Assembly (NCBI GenBank): GCA_024811115.1
Contig: JAKOGH010000103.1
Coordinates: forward strand, 62,001 to 126,000
Direction of reading: 5' to 3'
Length of the DNA: 64,000 bases
Source of the DNA: Terana coerulea
Taxonomy: Eukaryota; Basidiomycota; Agaricomycetes; Polyporales; Phanerochaetaceae
The notes under the pieces were generated by a model that was not told where the DNA came from, ran no database searches, and worked only from the letters and a program-made list of their open reading frames with translations. Of the stretch, positions 34,401 through 46,260 are shown in pieces. Both the position numbers and the translations under genes were made by a program. Within the stretch, counting starts at the first letter, position 1. Each line of letters begins with the position of its first letter.

Positions 34401-36486
34401 AGCCAAGCGAGCACATTGGTCTTGGTCGCATCAGCAGGTGACGTTGCGTTGCGATAAGAGGCGATCGAAAGAGGTGTCGCCGCGTATGGGTTGTGAAGCT
34501 GTCAAGTACAGACATGGACGCGGATCGATGCTGTGAGTGTTATGAAAGCCAACGTCACGACAGAACTCACCTGCTTGAGTAGGGATTCGATGATGGCGTC
34601 CTTCTGTCGTATTTGAGCTAGGAGGTATTCGCGTTTGCTGGATTCGGAAACAAAAACAGTAAGTTCATCGTACGGCTCCATGTCAGAACGCATCTCAGTG
34701 AAAGGCAAACGGAACAGTAGGGGCACCGCGGGCACATGAAGCCTCCGTCCATGCCTTAAAGTAGTGCACCGGCACACGAGCGCTGGAATGGATGGAAAAA
34801 CTTACTTAGGAGCATTTCGAGGTTTGCGCCCCTCGACCACGCAAATGTGCCCGCTCCCCTTGCACCGTCTACACGTGTTTTCGTTCTTTGGGAAATCGCA
34901 TTTCATCTGTAACAGTGGCCACGTCGGATCAGAGGCGCATGTATGCGCGATTTGCAGAGCAATACGGTAAGACACTGGCGGCGACATTAGTAGCGAATTG
35001 ACTGACCTTGAGCTTCTTGCAGTGTGTGCACGCGCCGGGCCTGAGACGCCAGACATGACGCCCAATATGACACGGGCCATGTCCGCCACAGTCATAGCAT
35101 GCCGGGGAACGAGGCGTCGGAGAGTTGATATTACCGGTCGATATTCAATCCATGAGAGGCGAGATGCGCCGGCAAGTAGTCCGGTGTTCCGTCGAGGGTG
35201 CAGCACATCGGGCGGAGTTGTACCATCCAGGGGGAACGGGAAAAGGGGTCAAAAGAAGTCAAAGCAGGAACGGTAACCAATTCGCATATAGGAGAAAGAA
35301 AGAGGGGGTGAGTACCAATAAGCACATATATTTATAATAGATAAGAGAATGAGACGTACAGCCGCAATGGATTGCTGTCGGGTCCTCTGAGAGGCGGCAC
35401 GGCGGACGTTGGGTTCCCGTCGTCCTCTTCACTCGCGCTGTCTGGCTCGTCCGCAGGACTTCTCCTCGGGCGCTTGTTCCGTGGAGCTTTACCCGGCGGC
35501 CTCGTCAAGGGGGTCCGGTTGACGGTCGGAGACACGGAGGCCGTGTGGGCAGACGGGGCGGCCGCAGACAAATTGGCCGCTGCCTGTACCTGCCCGTCAT
35601 CCGCACTCAGTTGCGACGAAGGTGTCGAGGGAAGGTGAGAGAGATCGGAGCCGGGCGTAAAGCTCGCGGTCGAAACATTCGAGACAGGGTACTGGAATGA
35701 AAAGCTTCCGTTGTTCTGCGGCAGCTGTCCGTCCAACGCGACGCCTGCGGGCGGCTGTTGCGATGGAAAGAATGTGGACGATGTGTCAGCGATCGTCTCC
35801 TGATGCAAGGACGGATACGCATGCGGATGCTGCGTTTGGAACGGTGCAGCAGCGATAGATGTTGATGGCGTCGGCCGAGGGGCATAGTGTTGCAGGTGCG
35901 CGTTGCTGGTGGAGGCTTGTGCCTGGCGGGACCTTCGGGCGTTGGCCGTGGTGGGAGCACCGACAAATTGCGCTTGGGTATATGCCTGCACGTACGCCGG
36001 ATCCGGGTGAGGAGGGGAAACGGCATACGGAGATTGAACGAAGTTGTAGTGGTTGGTCGCTTGTTGGACTGGCATACCCCCTGCTATTGACATGGACGGC
36101 GGGAATGCCGTCTGCTGCGGTGCTTGTTGGTATGTCATTGGAGCGACATCGGGTTGTTGTCCTGATGGGTAAGCATACATCTGCGCGTTGAAGCTGTCTA
36201 CCCATTGCTGGTAATCTCCCTCGTCCGGGGCGGCCGTCGCCTGTGGTTCGTAGTAGTACGGAGTGAGCATAGGATTCGGCGACGAGGAAGAGGAGGACCG
36301 CCCAGGAAGAGACTGTTGAGCTTCGCGGGGGCTACGGTTGTGGGGTGGAGGATGTAGAGAGCCAGAAGCAGGGAGATGCCAGTGGGAGCTGCCTTGATAT
36401 TGGCTGGGATCTGTGGAATGTTCCGAGTGCATCCCAAGGAATGGCGGGATATCAGCGACCACTGGATAGGGTTTAAGGGCACTCAT
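31490..36486 (-). CDS. Zn2Cys6 fungal-specific transcription factor
   Basis: Nuclear DNA-binding regulator with many introns. The N-terminus (MSALKPYPVV, 36486) is a long Gln/Pro/Ser-rich region ending in a basic stretch (KAPRNKRPRRS). A 319-base intron (35041-35359) leads to the zinc cluster, CTHCKKLKMKC then CRRCKGSGHIC, spacing C-x2-C-x6-C-x8-C-x2-C-x6-C, itself split by an intron. KREYLLAQIRQKDAIIESLLKQ is the linker/coiled coil. An acidic Ser-rich segment follows (34150-34330). The fungal-specific TF domain comes next: RLN, then after an intron PHVSVLDPVLHTP and CPFLFTV, VCAVASRYYYDKSEIYP, ARRWEEDRGWLYVGLAIR, MNCYNLDRSTATQFGK. The C-terminus ends WNDMMMPG and, after an intron, a Gln/Ser-rich tail. 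The cluster resembles mushroom PriB-type regulators, but targets are unknown. An upstream first exon is possible. Confidence 0.88.
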
Positions 36487-37699
36487 ACCTTCCACGTACG
36501 CCTGGTCTGGAGTAACCTCCCTCCGTGTACACCTGCAGGCGTGGCGGATGGTTGCCTGGTTCTGCTGTGACTCTGTGCTTGCGTGGAGTGGGGGAACAAA
36601 GTACCAGCGCTGTCCGAGGCCAAAGACATAGAATCAATCAGAAAACGTGAGAGCGCCGCCCCTGGCAGCTACGCTGCCTTCAAAGTCCAGACTGATAATT
36701 ACTGCCAACAGCCTTTAATTGGGCCTTGGATGCAGTTTCGACCGTCAAGTATGTCTTGGAGGCTCGCTTGGGATGCCGTCGCTGAGCGTAGTCGCTGAGA
36801 GAGACCTCCTTGCAGCTATACTTGACAGATGGAGATGAAAGAAAAGGGTAGGGGAGACGAAACAGATCCAGCTCTCTGTTCACGTCGACGGAAAGCAGCT
36901 TTAGGGGATACTTTAGACGCCCATTTTACCGCTGTTCTCGGATTCTGCCGAGAAGTGCACAGCCGCCGCCCGCGGCATGCAAAAGACCCGGGAAGTCCCA
37001 AGACCCCGTGGACTTCTCCACGCTCGGCGCCACAAAGTAGTAGGCAAATTCATTAGGTCTATAGATCTAGCCACCAGTTACGAGGGTGTCAAGGGTTTTG
37101 CAGAGCAAAGAGTTGAAGAAAAAGACGAATTAACATGCCTACGGTGATTCAAGATGTTAATGGCAGTGTTTATCTAAGAGGGTGGCTGTAATTCGTACAC
37201 GTTCGCTCATCGGTGTAGTGTGCGTTCCGACTGAAGTCGGCAGTGAGAATGTCCTAGCTACTTGCGGTTGCGAGATCACTACGAGCTACACGTGGGAGTA
37301 GTCTTCAACAGAACAACAGTTGCATTAGCTTGTGATTCTCGTGAAACGTAACTCCGTGCTGCGCTGCGCTGACTAGTGTTCTCCCATTCTATGTAGAGGA
37401 AGCCCTAGAAGGAGGCGGAAGCCAACCACCCCTATCACCGTCGCGAGCAAATGTCCATGTGTTGGCCATTCAATGTATCGCCATGCTGAAGGCGCAGCCA
37501 AGAGGAAAAGGTGTTTTTTTGTGAATTAACCATATGCAACGTCGCCGGATAAGCAAGTACCGTATACGCAGCGGCGTGCGTACCTAGCGTTGTCCATGTC
37601 AGGTTTAACGGCCGGACAACTTGTCCGTGATACATGTAGCTTGCTCATCCACAGTAGATGTTGTTCCATGCCAAAGCTTCTCTATTCAAACAGGTACTT
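36487..37699. other. Intergenic, no gene seen
   Basis: About 1.2 kb between the transcription factor 5' end and the GPI13 3' end. No supported gene; the left part is upstream region of the transcription factor. Confidence 0.45.
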
Positions 37700-40600
37700 T
37701 TATTCAAGCTTGCTGGCTGTGGTGGGATTCGCCATCCCAACGAACAGCTTGCTCACCCGCACGGTCACCCTCCTAACTCCAAGCCCCACGCCCAATACCA
37801 CTGCGACGTCCACAGTGATCAACGTAGCAGCGGCGACCATGAAGCGCGGTGCGAAAATCTTCCAGACCATAAGGTGCCTCCTTAACCACGCCGACGTTGC
37901 TGCGCTTCCCAACAACAGCGTCCCGTGGTAGAGCATCATCCCCAACGCGGCCCGGACAGCTTCACGGCGGGCCTGCTGAGTCGATACGGGGTGCGGGAGT
38001 GGCGCCAAGTTCCAGAGTGCGAGTAGCGGGGCGGCGAGCGCCACAATGAACTGCGGCCCGAATGTATTCACGATCACTGAGACAGGCGAGATCGGATATC
38101 TGAGTGTAGGCGTGAGCACGAACGCGGTTTTCCACTGGATCGACGATATCGTAGATTGATGGCCAGTAGCGTAGAAGCTGTGTAGTGCGAGGAGCGCCAG
38201 TGGAGTGACTTCCGCGAAGGATACGGACGCAGTTCCGCTGGCTAGCGAATCGAGATTGAGTGCGGCAGAAGGTGTGGCGGAAGAAAAAGCGGCGTCAAGG
38301 GCTCGCACGTCGCGGACGCTATCGACGACTTCGAGGTACGACAGCACAGCTATCGTTGCCAGCCCCATGGCAACTTGAGCCGTAAGTTGGCTGACGGCGT
38401 AGTGCACTCCGAGTGGAATGCACCAAAACAGGATGTACGGTGCGCCGAAGGCGTTGGCGAATCCAATAACGGTGACCTCCTGCTTTTCTTTTGGATCCGT
38501 TGGCTGTGAAGCGGACACGCGCAGGCATAGCGGCGCAATCCACCACAGCGAGCCTCCGATAACCAGGGCTCCCAGGATGGTGCCCCACCCGAGGGTCGTT
38601 CTGGCCAGGCGCAGCAATGAGGACCAGGTCGGGTCAACCACTTCCGCCGTTTCGAGCCACTCCGATACCCAGGCAAGGGTTCCTTGGAGGAGCACGGTGG
38701 GCATGATCCAAGGTAAGAACAGAGCCGCAAGACCCTTGTCCGACTCCGAAATCTTCAGGAATCTGCGCATAATTAGCGGCAGGGCGAGGGCGGAGGGAAC
38801 CGCCAGCACGAGGACTGGCACCGGCGGAGCAGTCAACGACGCCGATGCGAAAAAGGTCACATGGCAATTGGGGTGTTGCTCCTCTCTGCATACCGTGCTC
38901 GCAGCCATGAGCCGCACGCAGGCCGCAAACAGCGCAGAGAAGCCTAGGATACGGTATCGCAACCTTGTGGTTGGAGCAGTGAATCCGGTAAGCACGGCGG
39001 GAGTAATGGAGGAAATAAGCAAGAAAGTGATGATCTTGTCTTCCCAGACGGTGAAGGAGTTTGACCCAAATGCAGCGGCGTGAAGAACCATCAACAGTGG
39101 GATCGACTTGAGGTGGAAGTCGGACAGTTTGGGACGCGCAATGACAATGCAGGCTAGCGCTGATGCAAGGGCCGTGGTGAACAGCAACACTTGAGTGGGT
39201 TCAAGGCCTTTGACTTGAGATCGATAGGGTATGACGAGGGCACCGAGAACAGCACCAACACCTCCGCCGTACGTAGTGAGTCGTATGATTCGGCTCTCCA
39301 ATATCTCCCACTGATCCTTCTCTGAAGCCAGCTTGAACCACAGTTCCCAGGTAACTATATTCCCCAACGCAAGCAAGGTCAAGCCCATGCCAATAAGCGT
39401 GACATTGAACTGTGCCCATAACTCTCGACAGACGGCGAGTGTGGAGCGCATATACTGGTTGATACTGGCCCAGTACCCACCGGTGGGGCCCATGATCGCG
39501 TTGTCCCAAAGAGCTTCCAGAGACGACCAGGCGTTGTCCAATTCGCTACCATGTGGGCTGTCACGGTACGTGTGCAGGTATTGCTTTACCTGAGCGGCAT
39601 TGAGCTCAAGCGCACGGTTGAAACGTCTGCCTTCCAAATCATCCCAGAAGAGCTCGGGGATTATGCTTCCGAGGTTGTTGTAGGGTATGGGGAGACCAAG
39701 GAGCAGCGAAAAAGTCGGCACTAGATCGATTTGCTGAGTAGCCCGATGGAACACAGCCGCGCCTGGGAAGACAGACTCGGGAAGTAGTTCAGCAGGAATT
39801 TGAGCTGACGGATGCAACATAGGTCGGCCTTTGCTGTAGAACCAAACGGCGGCGGTTGTTTCGAGGTCCGTGTCTCCTCCATGATCCCCCTTTCTGTCCA
39901 TGCCGTGGTCGCCCATGAGCACTAAGAGCGTGTCGTCGTCGAGGAGATCTACAACTTCGCGCAAGACACGATCCATTTGCTCCAACTTCGTCTTCATGGT
40001 TGGGTGGTCTGGGCCGACCCTGTGTCCGACGTGGTCTACGCCGAGGAAATGCCCAATGAGAAAGTCCCATGACTTCGAGGGCTCTTTCAGCAACGGGAAG
40101 AGGTGTGTAATGACGCCCTCATCAACGGTGTGAAGGTCCTCGACGTCGAACGAGTCGTACGGGAAGGTCATGTTCGCCTCAAATGTCGCAGGGAACACGG
40201 TTGTCCATGTGTCATCACCCATAAACGCGATCTAGGTCTGAACGGTTGTAAACGCGCGCAGGACCTGACTATATGCGCGCACTCACCTTTTGCCTGCAGC
40301 ATGCAACTGACTGATAACCGAGTCCTCCAGTATTGAGTACCCTCCAAAATTGGAACCCATATCGACAAACGTCGGAAGGGAACCCGCAGTGATGCCCTTA
40401 ATTCGCTGTAGCGTCGTGGTCGGAGGGTCCGCGAACGATGAGAAGAGGAAGGACCGGTCTGGCTGTGCGGCTGTCAACTCTTGCGGAAGACGTAGCACAT
40501 TGTGATGATATGGTGAAGGAGGGTAAGGAGGGTCTGGCGAAACAAAGTCAAAGCGCAATGCGTCGATCACCAGGAGAACAACGCGCTTGTGGGACGGAGG

Positions 40601-40741
40601 TAGAGTGCAGGAGCCGTCGGGACATGTCGAAATTTCGGATAACGAAAGACGTGTGAGGAGAAACCCTCTAGTGTAGAGATATATCCCAGAGAGATGGATG
40701 AGAGCTACCCAAAGTAGCAGGAAAAGACCCTTCGACTGCAT
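37700..40741 (-). CDS. GPI13: GPI ethanolamine phosphate transferase 3 (GPI13/PIG-O)
   Basis: ER membrane enzyme adding ethanolamine phosphate to the third mannose of GPI-anchor precursors. Exon 1 (40741-40287) gives an N-terminal membrane anchor MQSKGLFLLLWVALIHLSG and the alkaline-phosphatase-type metal motif VVLLVIDALRFDF. Exon 2 (40231-37700) carries FMGDDTWTTVFP, FLIGHFLGVDHVGHR and LVLMGDHGMDRKGDHGG, then a long series of hydrophobic segments to the C-terminus, as in PIG-O. The single intron has good GTGAGT..TAG ends, but joining the exons leaves the frame one base short (AAAAG|ATCGCG, where K-R-I-A-F-M needs one more G before the donor). This is most simply a missing base at 40286-40287. 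Length, about 995 residues, fits the family. Confidence 0.9.
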
Positions 40742-41101
40742 CCTTCAAAGTGTCGACCACAACCTCCTTCCCAGATTTCTCTCCTAAAAATAAGACGCGT
40801 TGCGAGCGACCAATTTTTCGTGATTGGTGACAGCAATTACGAAGCGTATTTGCTTCAGCACATTCGATGACAGCTATGCTGCGAAGGTAGCTGTGGCCAA
40901 CCAGTCGGGGGAAACGCGGTCGAGGTGGAGGTCGGGAATTGCAGGCATCGTCTCCGGGCGCATCACACAGCCGCCAGCAGAAGGAGCGGATCAACGAACT
41001 ACCTCCGCGTTAAGATCAACGGAACATGACGCCACGTGTAGCCCCAATGTGGTCTCTGGCTTGGCCGATGTGTGTTGTTTCGACACTCTGTACCGCGCGT
41101 C
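40742..41101. promoter_or_regulatory. Divergent promoter region GPI13 / SPC1
   Basis: Only 360 bases separate two divergent ER-localised housekeeping genes (GPI13 and SPC1). This suggests a shared bidirectional promoter; no specific element is recognised. Confidence 0.35.
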
Positions 41102-41556
41102 ATGGATGCTATACAAACAAACATCCAGGCATTTGTTGAAGGCAAGATTGTGCGTATGCGGTCTACCTCTGTCGTACTATTATCTCAATACCCGCGTAGG
41201 ACTTCGAGGGACAAAAGCAAGTAGAGCAGGCTGCGCGTGTCGCTTTGGTCGCCGCGACGGTGAGTCGAAGGTGTCTTGTGGAATGGACATACGATACGAA
41301 CTCTGATCGTCACTCTTATAGATTGTGTCGTTTTTAGTTGGCTTTATTCTCCAGTCTCTTAGGATTACGTTTGCTACGTTTGGGGTTGTGACGTTCTTTC
41401 TCCTACTCGTGAGTCGACCAAGTCTATCCGGCGACTGAGTCATTGACAACAGCGTTTCGTGCGCAGGTCGCTGTGCCACCTTGGCCTATGTACAACCGCC
41501 ATCCCATCAAATGGCTTCCGGCGAAGGATAAGGCGAAGGATGTGAAGGCGTCATGA
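41102..41556 (+). CDS. SPC1: Signal peptidase complex subunit SPC1 (SPC12)
   Basis: Four exons, 41102-41149, 41200-41259, 41322-41408, 41467-41556, all joined in phase 0, give 94 residues, the normal size. Small ER membrane subunit of the signal peptidase complex with two membrane segments. The family hallmark DFEGQKQVEQ is followed by the first hydrophobic span (VALVAATIVSFLVGFILQS), a short loop and the second span (FATFGVVTFFLLLVAV). The conserved PPWPMYNRHPIKWLP motif and a Lys-rich tail follow. Confidence 0.9.
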
Positions 41557-41813
41557 TGCATGGTACTCGTGAGCTCTGTTTATATCCGTGAATATATGCT
41601 TGAATCTGGGCTTCACTTGCAGCACAACGCAAAGTGTTTGAGTCTTCTACGAATTGCCTTGACAATTGCACCGAGAACCGTAATGTCTCAGATCAGGCTG
41701 AGTGCGACGCCCAAGACAGTTACTTACACAAGTCGCCTTGATGGGTGTCCTCAGTGAAACGCGACTTGTACGGCGATGCTCTTAGACGCTAATGCTTGTT
41801 CGAAACTGTCATC

Positions 41814-42269
41814 ATGAGCTCGCTACAGCTTAAGATCCAGTCCGTGCTTGAAGGGCGAATCGTGAGTGTCTACGCCGTTTGGCATTTGCTGACTATGAAC
41901 CCATGATTTCAAGGATTTCGAAGCGCAGAGAAGGCTAGAGAAAACCATGAAAATGACCGCCGTGTATGGGACTGTAAGTGCATGAATTGTGCGATACTAC
42001 GTTGCTTGGTGTATATTTATATGCACCATGATTAAGTGCCTTGCGTTCTACGGAGGTTATCTGCAACAGAAACTGTGGGTTACCTTTGTTCTCTTTGGCA
42101 TGGTGACTCTACTCCTTATACTGGTTGGTCTATACTCTCCGCCCACCCCCAGCAGCTTCCTGATACCGTTCTTCAGCTTGTCGTGCCCCCATGGCCGTTA
42201 TACAACCGCAATCCGGTCAAGTGGCTTCCTGCGAAGTCCGACAGGCGGATGTTCACTGAAGCTACCTGA
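41814..42269 (+). CDS. Second, diverged SPC1 paralog
   Basis: Four exons, 41814-41861, 41914-41973, 42037-42123, 42177-42269, give 95 residues. Exon lengths (16, 20 and 29 codons, then the last) and phases match SPC1 258 bases upstream exactly, so it arose by tandem duplication. DFEAQRRLEK replaces DFEGQKQVEQ, the second span is TFVLFGMVTLLLIL, and PPWPLYNRNPVKWLPAK is retained. The first span (MKMTAVYGT..CLAFYGGYLQQKL) is weaker and less hydrophobic than in SPC1, so topology may differ. The last donor (GTTGGT) is non-optimal. All frames are open, so it is probably expressed. Confidence 0.8.
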
Positions 42270-42747
42270 TGTTGCATCTCGTTGGGTTCCTCGAATCTAC
42301 ACGACAATACAACCGCTTCCATGTCACTGAAGTGTGAGCAAGTTGAGAGCGCATGGCGACTCGAATGTCATCAGCGACTTGCTGTGCTGCGCATGCTATG
42401 GATACCCTGGATGTAAGATTGTGATTATCCGTGAGCTCACTCACAGTGCGGCTCGTGCTATTACTTACTCTTGCCAACCTGAAGGGGAGAGTGTAGAAAA
42501 TCGCACGTTGTTCTATTGGCAAGAATAAATCTTCAGAAAAGCCACTCAGCATCAAGTATATATCATTCTGGAACACCGCAAAGTGTCCGGGCTACTCCCT
42601 CAGAGCTTGGGCGCATACGCACTAGTGGCAAGTGCCTCGATCACTACTTGAAGACCAAGTACTAAGACTACATTACGATCGCGCTAGTTGGAAAGCTGCA
42701 TTCTATGCTTGAATGCTTCTAATCGGGTATAGACCCTGTTACCGCGA
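42270..42747. other. Intergenic, no gene seen
   Basis: Short spacer between the SPC1 pair and the duplicated KIN1 upstream region. Confidence 0.4.
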
Positions 42748-44642
42748 TGATAACGTCGCTACCCCGTGGGGTCTAGTGGACGACAGGATGGAAGACACTC
42801 GCCCGGGGACCAATCTTCTTCTCATCTGGACTTCCGATTCCGGGCACCGAGATCCGCCATTCCATTCCTGCGGTACTTAGGCAAAGGTCATTTTGGCGGA
42901 ATACGTTGCATACTACAAAGCCGTCGGCGGTCCCTTCCCGCAGCCGTGGGTGCGCGCACAGCCACAACCTGCGTTTCTGCGTAGGATGGTTTCCTTAGGG
43001 ATGTAGACTCATGTCATTTGGTTTCATGGAGAGACATATGTTCAAGATTCTCGTTCGGATGCGAGAAGTGAGTGTATAAGACAGACAATAAAATATCGGG
43101 AATTGCTGCGACAATTGCACATTATTCTCCGACGCGCGCTATATATTAGTTTCCTCTCTTACACCCACCACTACCCACCATCTTTGTAACGCTTCAACGC
43201 GCGACCCTCTGCACTCAGAGGGTGTATGGCCTCTTATCCAACTTCCTTGGCATCTCATCAACCTACGGAAGCTGGTGCCATCACGCCTTCGCACGGGGGC
43301 ATGGTCCAGGGCTACGAGTTTGACGTACCCATCTCACAGAATACCGCCGCCGTCGTCCAGGCACAGACTCCTGTTAGCGAGCTACCACCACCGTCGACCA
43401 ACGGGACCTCCGCGGTCACCCCAGCCACGCCTGCGCCGGGTGCTACTCCCCGACGAGCGACGTCCGTCAACAAGCCGCGACCGGTATCTATGCCACCTCA
43501 GTCTCACACTCCTGCGGGCAATGAACGTGATCGTCATCATGGGGAAGATGGCGGACGGCATGGGCAGAGAGGGGACGGGACGTCGAGCAGCAGAACGAGA
43601 ACCTCGAACAGGATCTTGGGAGACTATACCCTGAGCAAGACGCTGGGCGCGGGCAGCATGGGCAAGGTCAAGCTCGCTCACCACAACATCACAGGAGAGA
43701 AGGTGCGGTTCGTGTATGCTCGTGAACCTCGTCTTCGACGCTCATGCTTGTCGGCCGCAGCTTGCTGTCAAAATCCTGCCACGAGTGACCCCGCAGAGTG
43801 CCAGCGGCGTCCAAGCGTCCGCGAACCCAGAGGCTGCCGCGAAGCAGGCTTCAAAAGATGCGTCCAAGGAGATACGCACCCTCCGTGAGGCGGCTTTGTC
43901 GATGCTTCTCCACCACCCGTACATATGCGGCATGCGCGAGATGATCGTCCACCAACACCACTACTACATGGTTTTCGAGTATGTGAACGGCGGCCAGATG
44001 CTCGACTACATCATCAGCCATGGCAGGCTGCGAGAACGCGTGGCGAGGAAGTTTGCTCGACAGATCGGCAGCGCGTTGGACTACTGCCACAAGAACAATG
44101 TCGTGCATCGAGGTTCGTGCGCTCGAGTCGCGACGCCTCTCATGACCCCTCTAACGCCTCGTAGACCTGAAAATTGAGAATATCCTCATCTCGCAAACCG
44201 GAAACATCAAGATTATAGACTTTGGATTGTCTAACTTGTACGACCCACTGGCCCATCTGTCGACCTTCTGTGGTTCGCTCTATTTCGCCGCCCCCGAACT
44301 GCTCAACGCGAAGGTGTACACGGGTCCTGAAGTCGACGTATGGAGCTTTGGCGTTGTGCTCTACGTTCTCGTATGCGGGAAGGTTCCCTTCGACGATCAA
44401 AGCATGCCCGCGCTGCACGCGAAGATCAAACGTGGATTAGTGGAGTACCCGGTATGGCTTAGCGCAGGTGCGTCTCTGTTCAATATGTGCTCCCCTGGTA
44501 CTCATGTCAAGGGGAAGAGTGCAAGCACCTCCTTACACGCATGTTGGTGACCAACCCTGCTCAAAGAGCCTCTCTGTCTGAAGTTCTTTCACACCCCTGG
44601 ATGACGCGCTCGTTTCGAGGGCCGCCTGATTCCCATCTTGTC
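42748..44642 (+). repeat. KIN1 duplication, left copy
   Basis: Direct repeat of 56710-58367. The coding part is nearly identical (offset 13726 bases). The upstream part (TAACGTCG.TACCCCGTGGGG onward) is recognisable but diverged, with indels. Identity stops abruptly at 44642. Confidence 0.85.
43140..43146 (+). promoter_or_regulatory. TATA-like element of the KIN1 left copy
   Basis: TATATAT follows GACGCGCGC and is conserved at the same distance in the right copy (56877-56883), within an otherwise diverged promoter. Confidence 0.45.
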
Positions 44643-44666
44643 CGCGGGGAAGGAGGGCGGTTATAA
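43226..44666 (+). CDS. KIN1-type kinase, truncated after the kinase domain
   Basis: Exons 43226-43702, 43761-44112, 44165-44467 and 44512-44666 give a 428-residue protein. The Ser/Pro-rich N-terminus is followed by a complete Ser/Thr kinase domain. This has the glycine loop [44 protein letters not shown] (APE intact, CCCCC at 44291-44295), [19 protein letters not shown], and ends at [20 protein letters not shown]. After HLV the sequence leaves the KIN1 gene; seven new residues (RGEGGRL) precede a stop at 44664-44666. The long regulatory middle and the C-terminal KA1 domain are lost. If expressed it would be a free catalytic domain. The exact start matches the full copy. Confidence 0.75.
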
Positions 44667-44929
44667 ATGGGACGGACGCGCAAGGGTTCGCGCTGTGCGG
44701 CGTGGAACGTGTTATCTAAAACGACGGGAAAGGGCACTACATAGCGTATAGTTATCAGTCAGTTTCCTTTCTGATCCTGTACGCCTGCCGGGTCGCGCGA
44801 GGGACAGGATCGGGCAGCTGGGGCCTCGCACGGCAGAAGGAACTAGAACATCAAGTGCGTCGGTCGTCTGCCCCTCGCGCTCGCTTTCACCGTGAACTGA
44901 CCGCGTTGCACCCAGGCACTCTGCCATCG
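44667..44929. other. Start of the gene-poor 12-kb block
   Basis: Unique sequence directly after the KIN1 breakpoint; no gene seen. Confidence 0.4.
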
Positions 44930-46260
44930 CGTGTTCGCAAGGCGGCGTTCTGTTGCGACACCTCAAAGTATACACTCCGCGTGTGTGCTCGCAACCGCAA
45001 TACTGGCTCGCTCACCGCGCTATTCACGTCGTGCTCGTGGGACGCCATTCTGTTGCGGAATGACGAAAGTGGGAATTGGGCGATGGGTAAGTACTCCGTC
45101 AATCTCGCTCGCTTCGACCTTGGCCTTACCGTGCCGTACAGGACAGCGTTCCCATCTTGCTCGCCGGATCAATTTCTATTGCAGCGTGTCAGAACTCGGC
45201 CGTGTTCTTCAAGTTGAACGCGACGCGCTTACCTCTCCCACCTCGCTCGTCACGCCTCGCCGCCCTCTCGCTTCCCTCGTTCACGGCCCGTCGGAGTCGC
45301 CGCTCGGCCTTCTTGTCCGCAGCTTGGGTGTGACTTGCCTCCGAGCAGGTCGCCGGACGACGTTCTGTTGCGGAACGTCCAAATCCGAGTCCTGGCCGCA
45401 GGAAGCGGCATGGCTGAGTTCCTCATTTGCGCCGTTCACGTTTGCTGTAGACTGACCATCTCGTAGGAACGCATCCGTCTGCGCCGAACCTTGCACCTTG
45501 GTCACCGGACGGATTTCCATTGCGGAACGTCGAAATCGGGCAAGTGCGCCGCTTCTCACGTTCCCTTTGATCTTCGGCTCAGTCTTGCGTAGGTGCTGGA
45601 CCGGACGTCGCTCGCCGCCTTTTCGGCGGTTATCTTCTACACATATCCTCTATCGGCTTGCTCGCGGGATGAAGATCTGTTGTAGAACGTCAAAAATGTG
45701 GTCTTTGCTCCCTAACCTCCTGGACTCACCTCGCAAACGCACGCGCGCATCGGGTCGCCCTCGCTGGCCGTTCTCACCCGCACCTTGCTCGCCGGATCAA
45801 GGTCTATCGCAGGAAGTCGAAATGCGCACTCTGTCCGCGGACGGCGGTACCTCGACCACGGCACTCTGACACCCATCCTATCGTCATCCGCCTGCTTCGC
45901 TCGCGCTCGCGCTCGCGGGATCCAGTTCTGTGGTAGAACGTCGAAAATGCGCCTCTCGTATCAAGATACTCCCACTTATGGTCGGTTGGCTGTCGCCGGA
46001 CGGCGATCTATGGCGGAACGTCAAGCCTGCGCCCCTCCGCATCCGGCGGCGGCACCGTCTGACCCTACGGTAGAAGGCAGACACATCAGCATCTGTGCGG
46101 AGGAGAACAGGACATATCGCACCGACCTCGGGACGCAAGTCGGTCGTTCGCCATGCCGTCGGACATTGGATTCGCGTGACGCCACAACGCCGTGCCCGTA
46201 CTTGAACGAAGGCAGTGCCTTGCCCCCGGTCGCCGGACGGCGATCCGTCGTCTCAACGCG
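44930..46260 (+). repeat. Degenerate array of a ~40-bp core motif
   Basis: About ten copies of a core resembling GCCGGACGNCNTTCTGTTGC followed by GGAACGTCNAAAT, near 44946, 45045, 45165, 45355, 45508, 45665, 45795, 45920, 45997 and 46222. Spacing varies from about 90 to 220 bases and spacers are unrelated. Reading frames differ between copies, so the conservation is of DNA rather than protein. At least one intron-like GTAAGT..ACAG segment (about 45087-45139) lies between copies. Confidence 0.6.
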
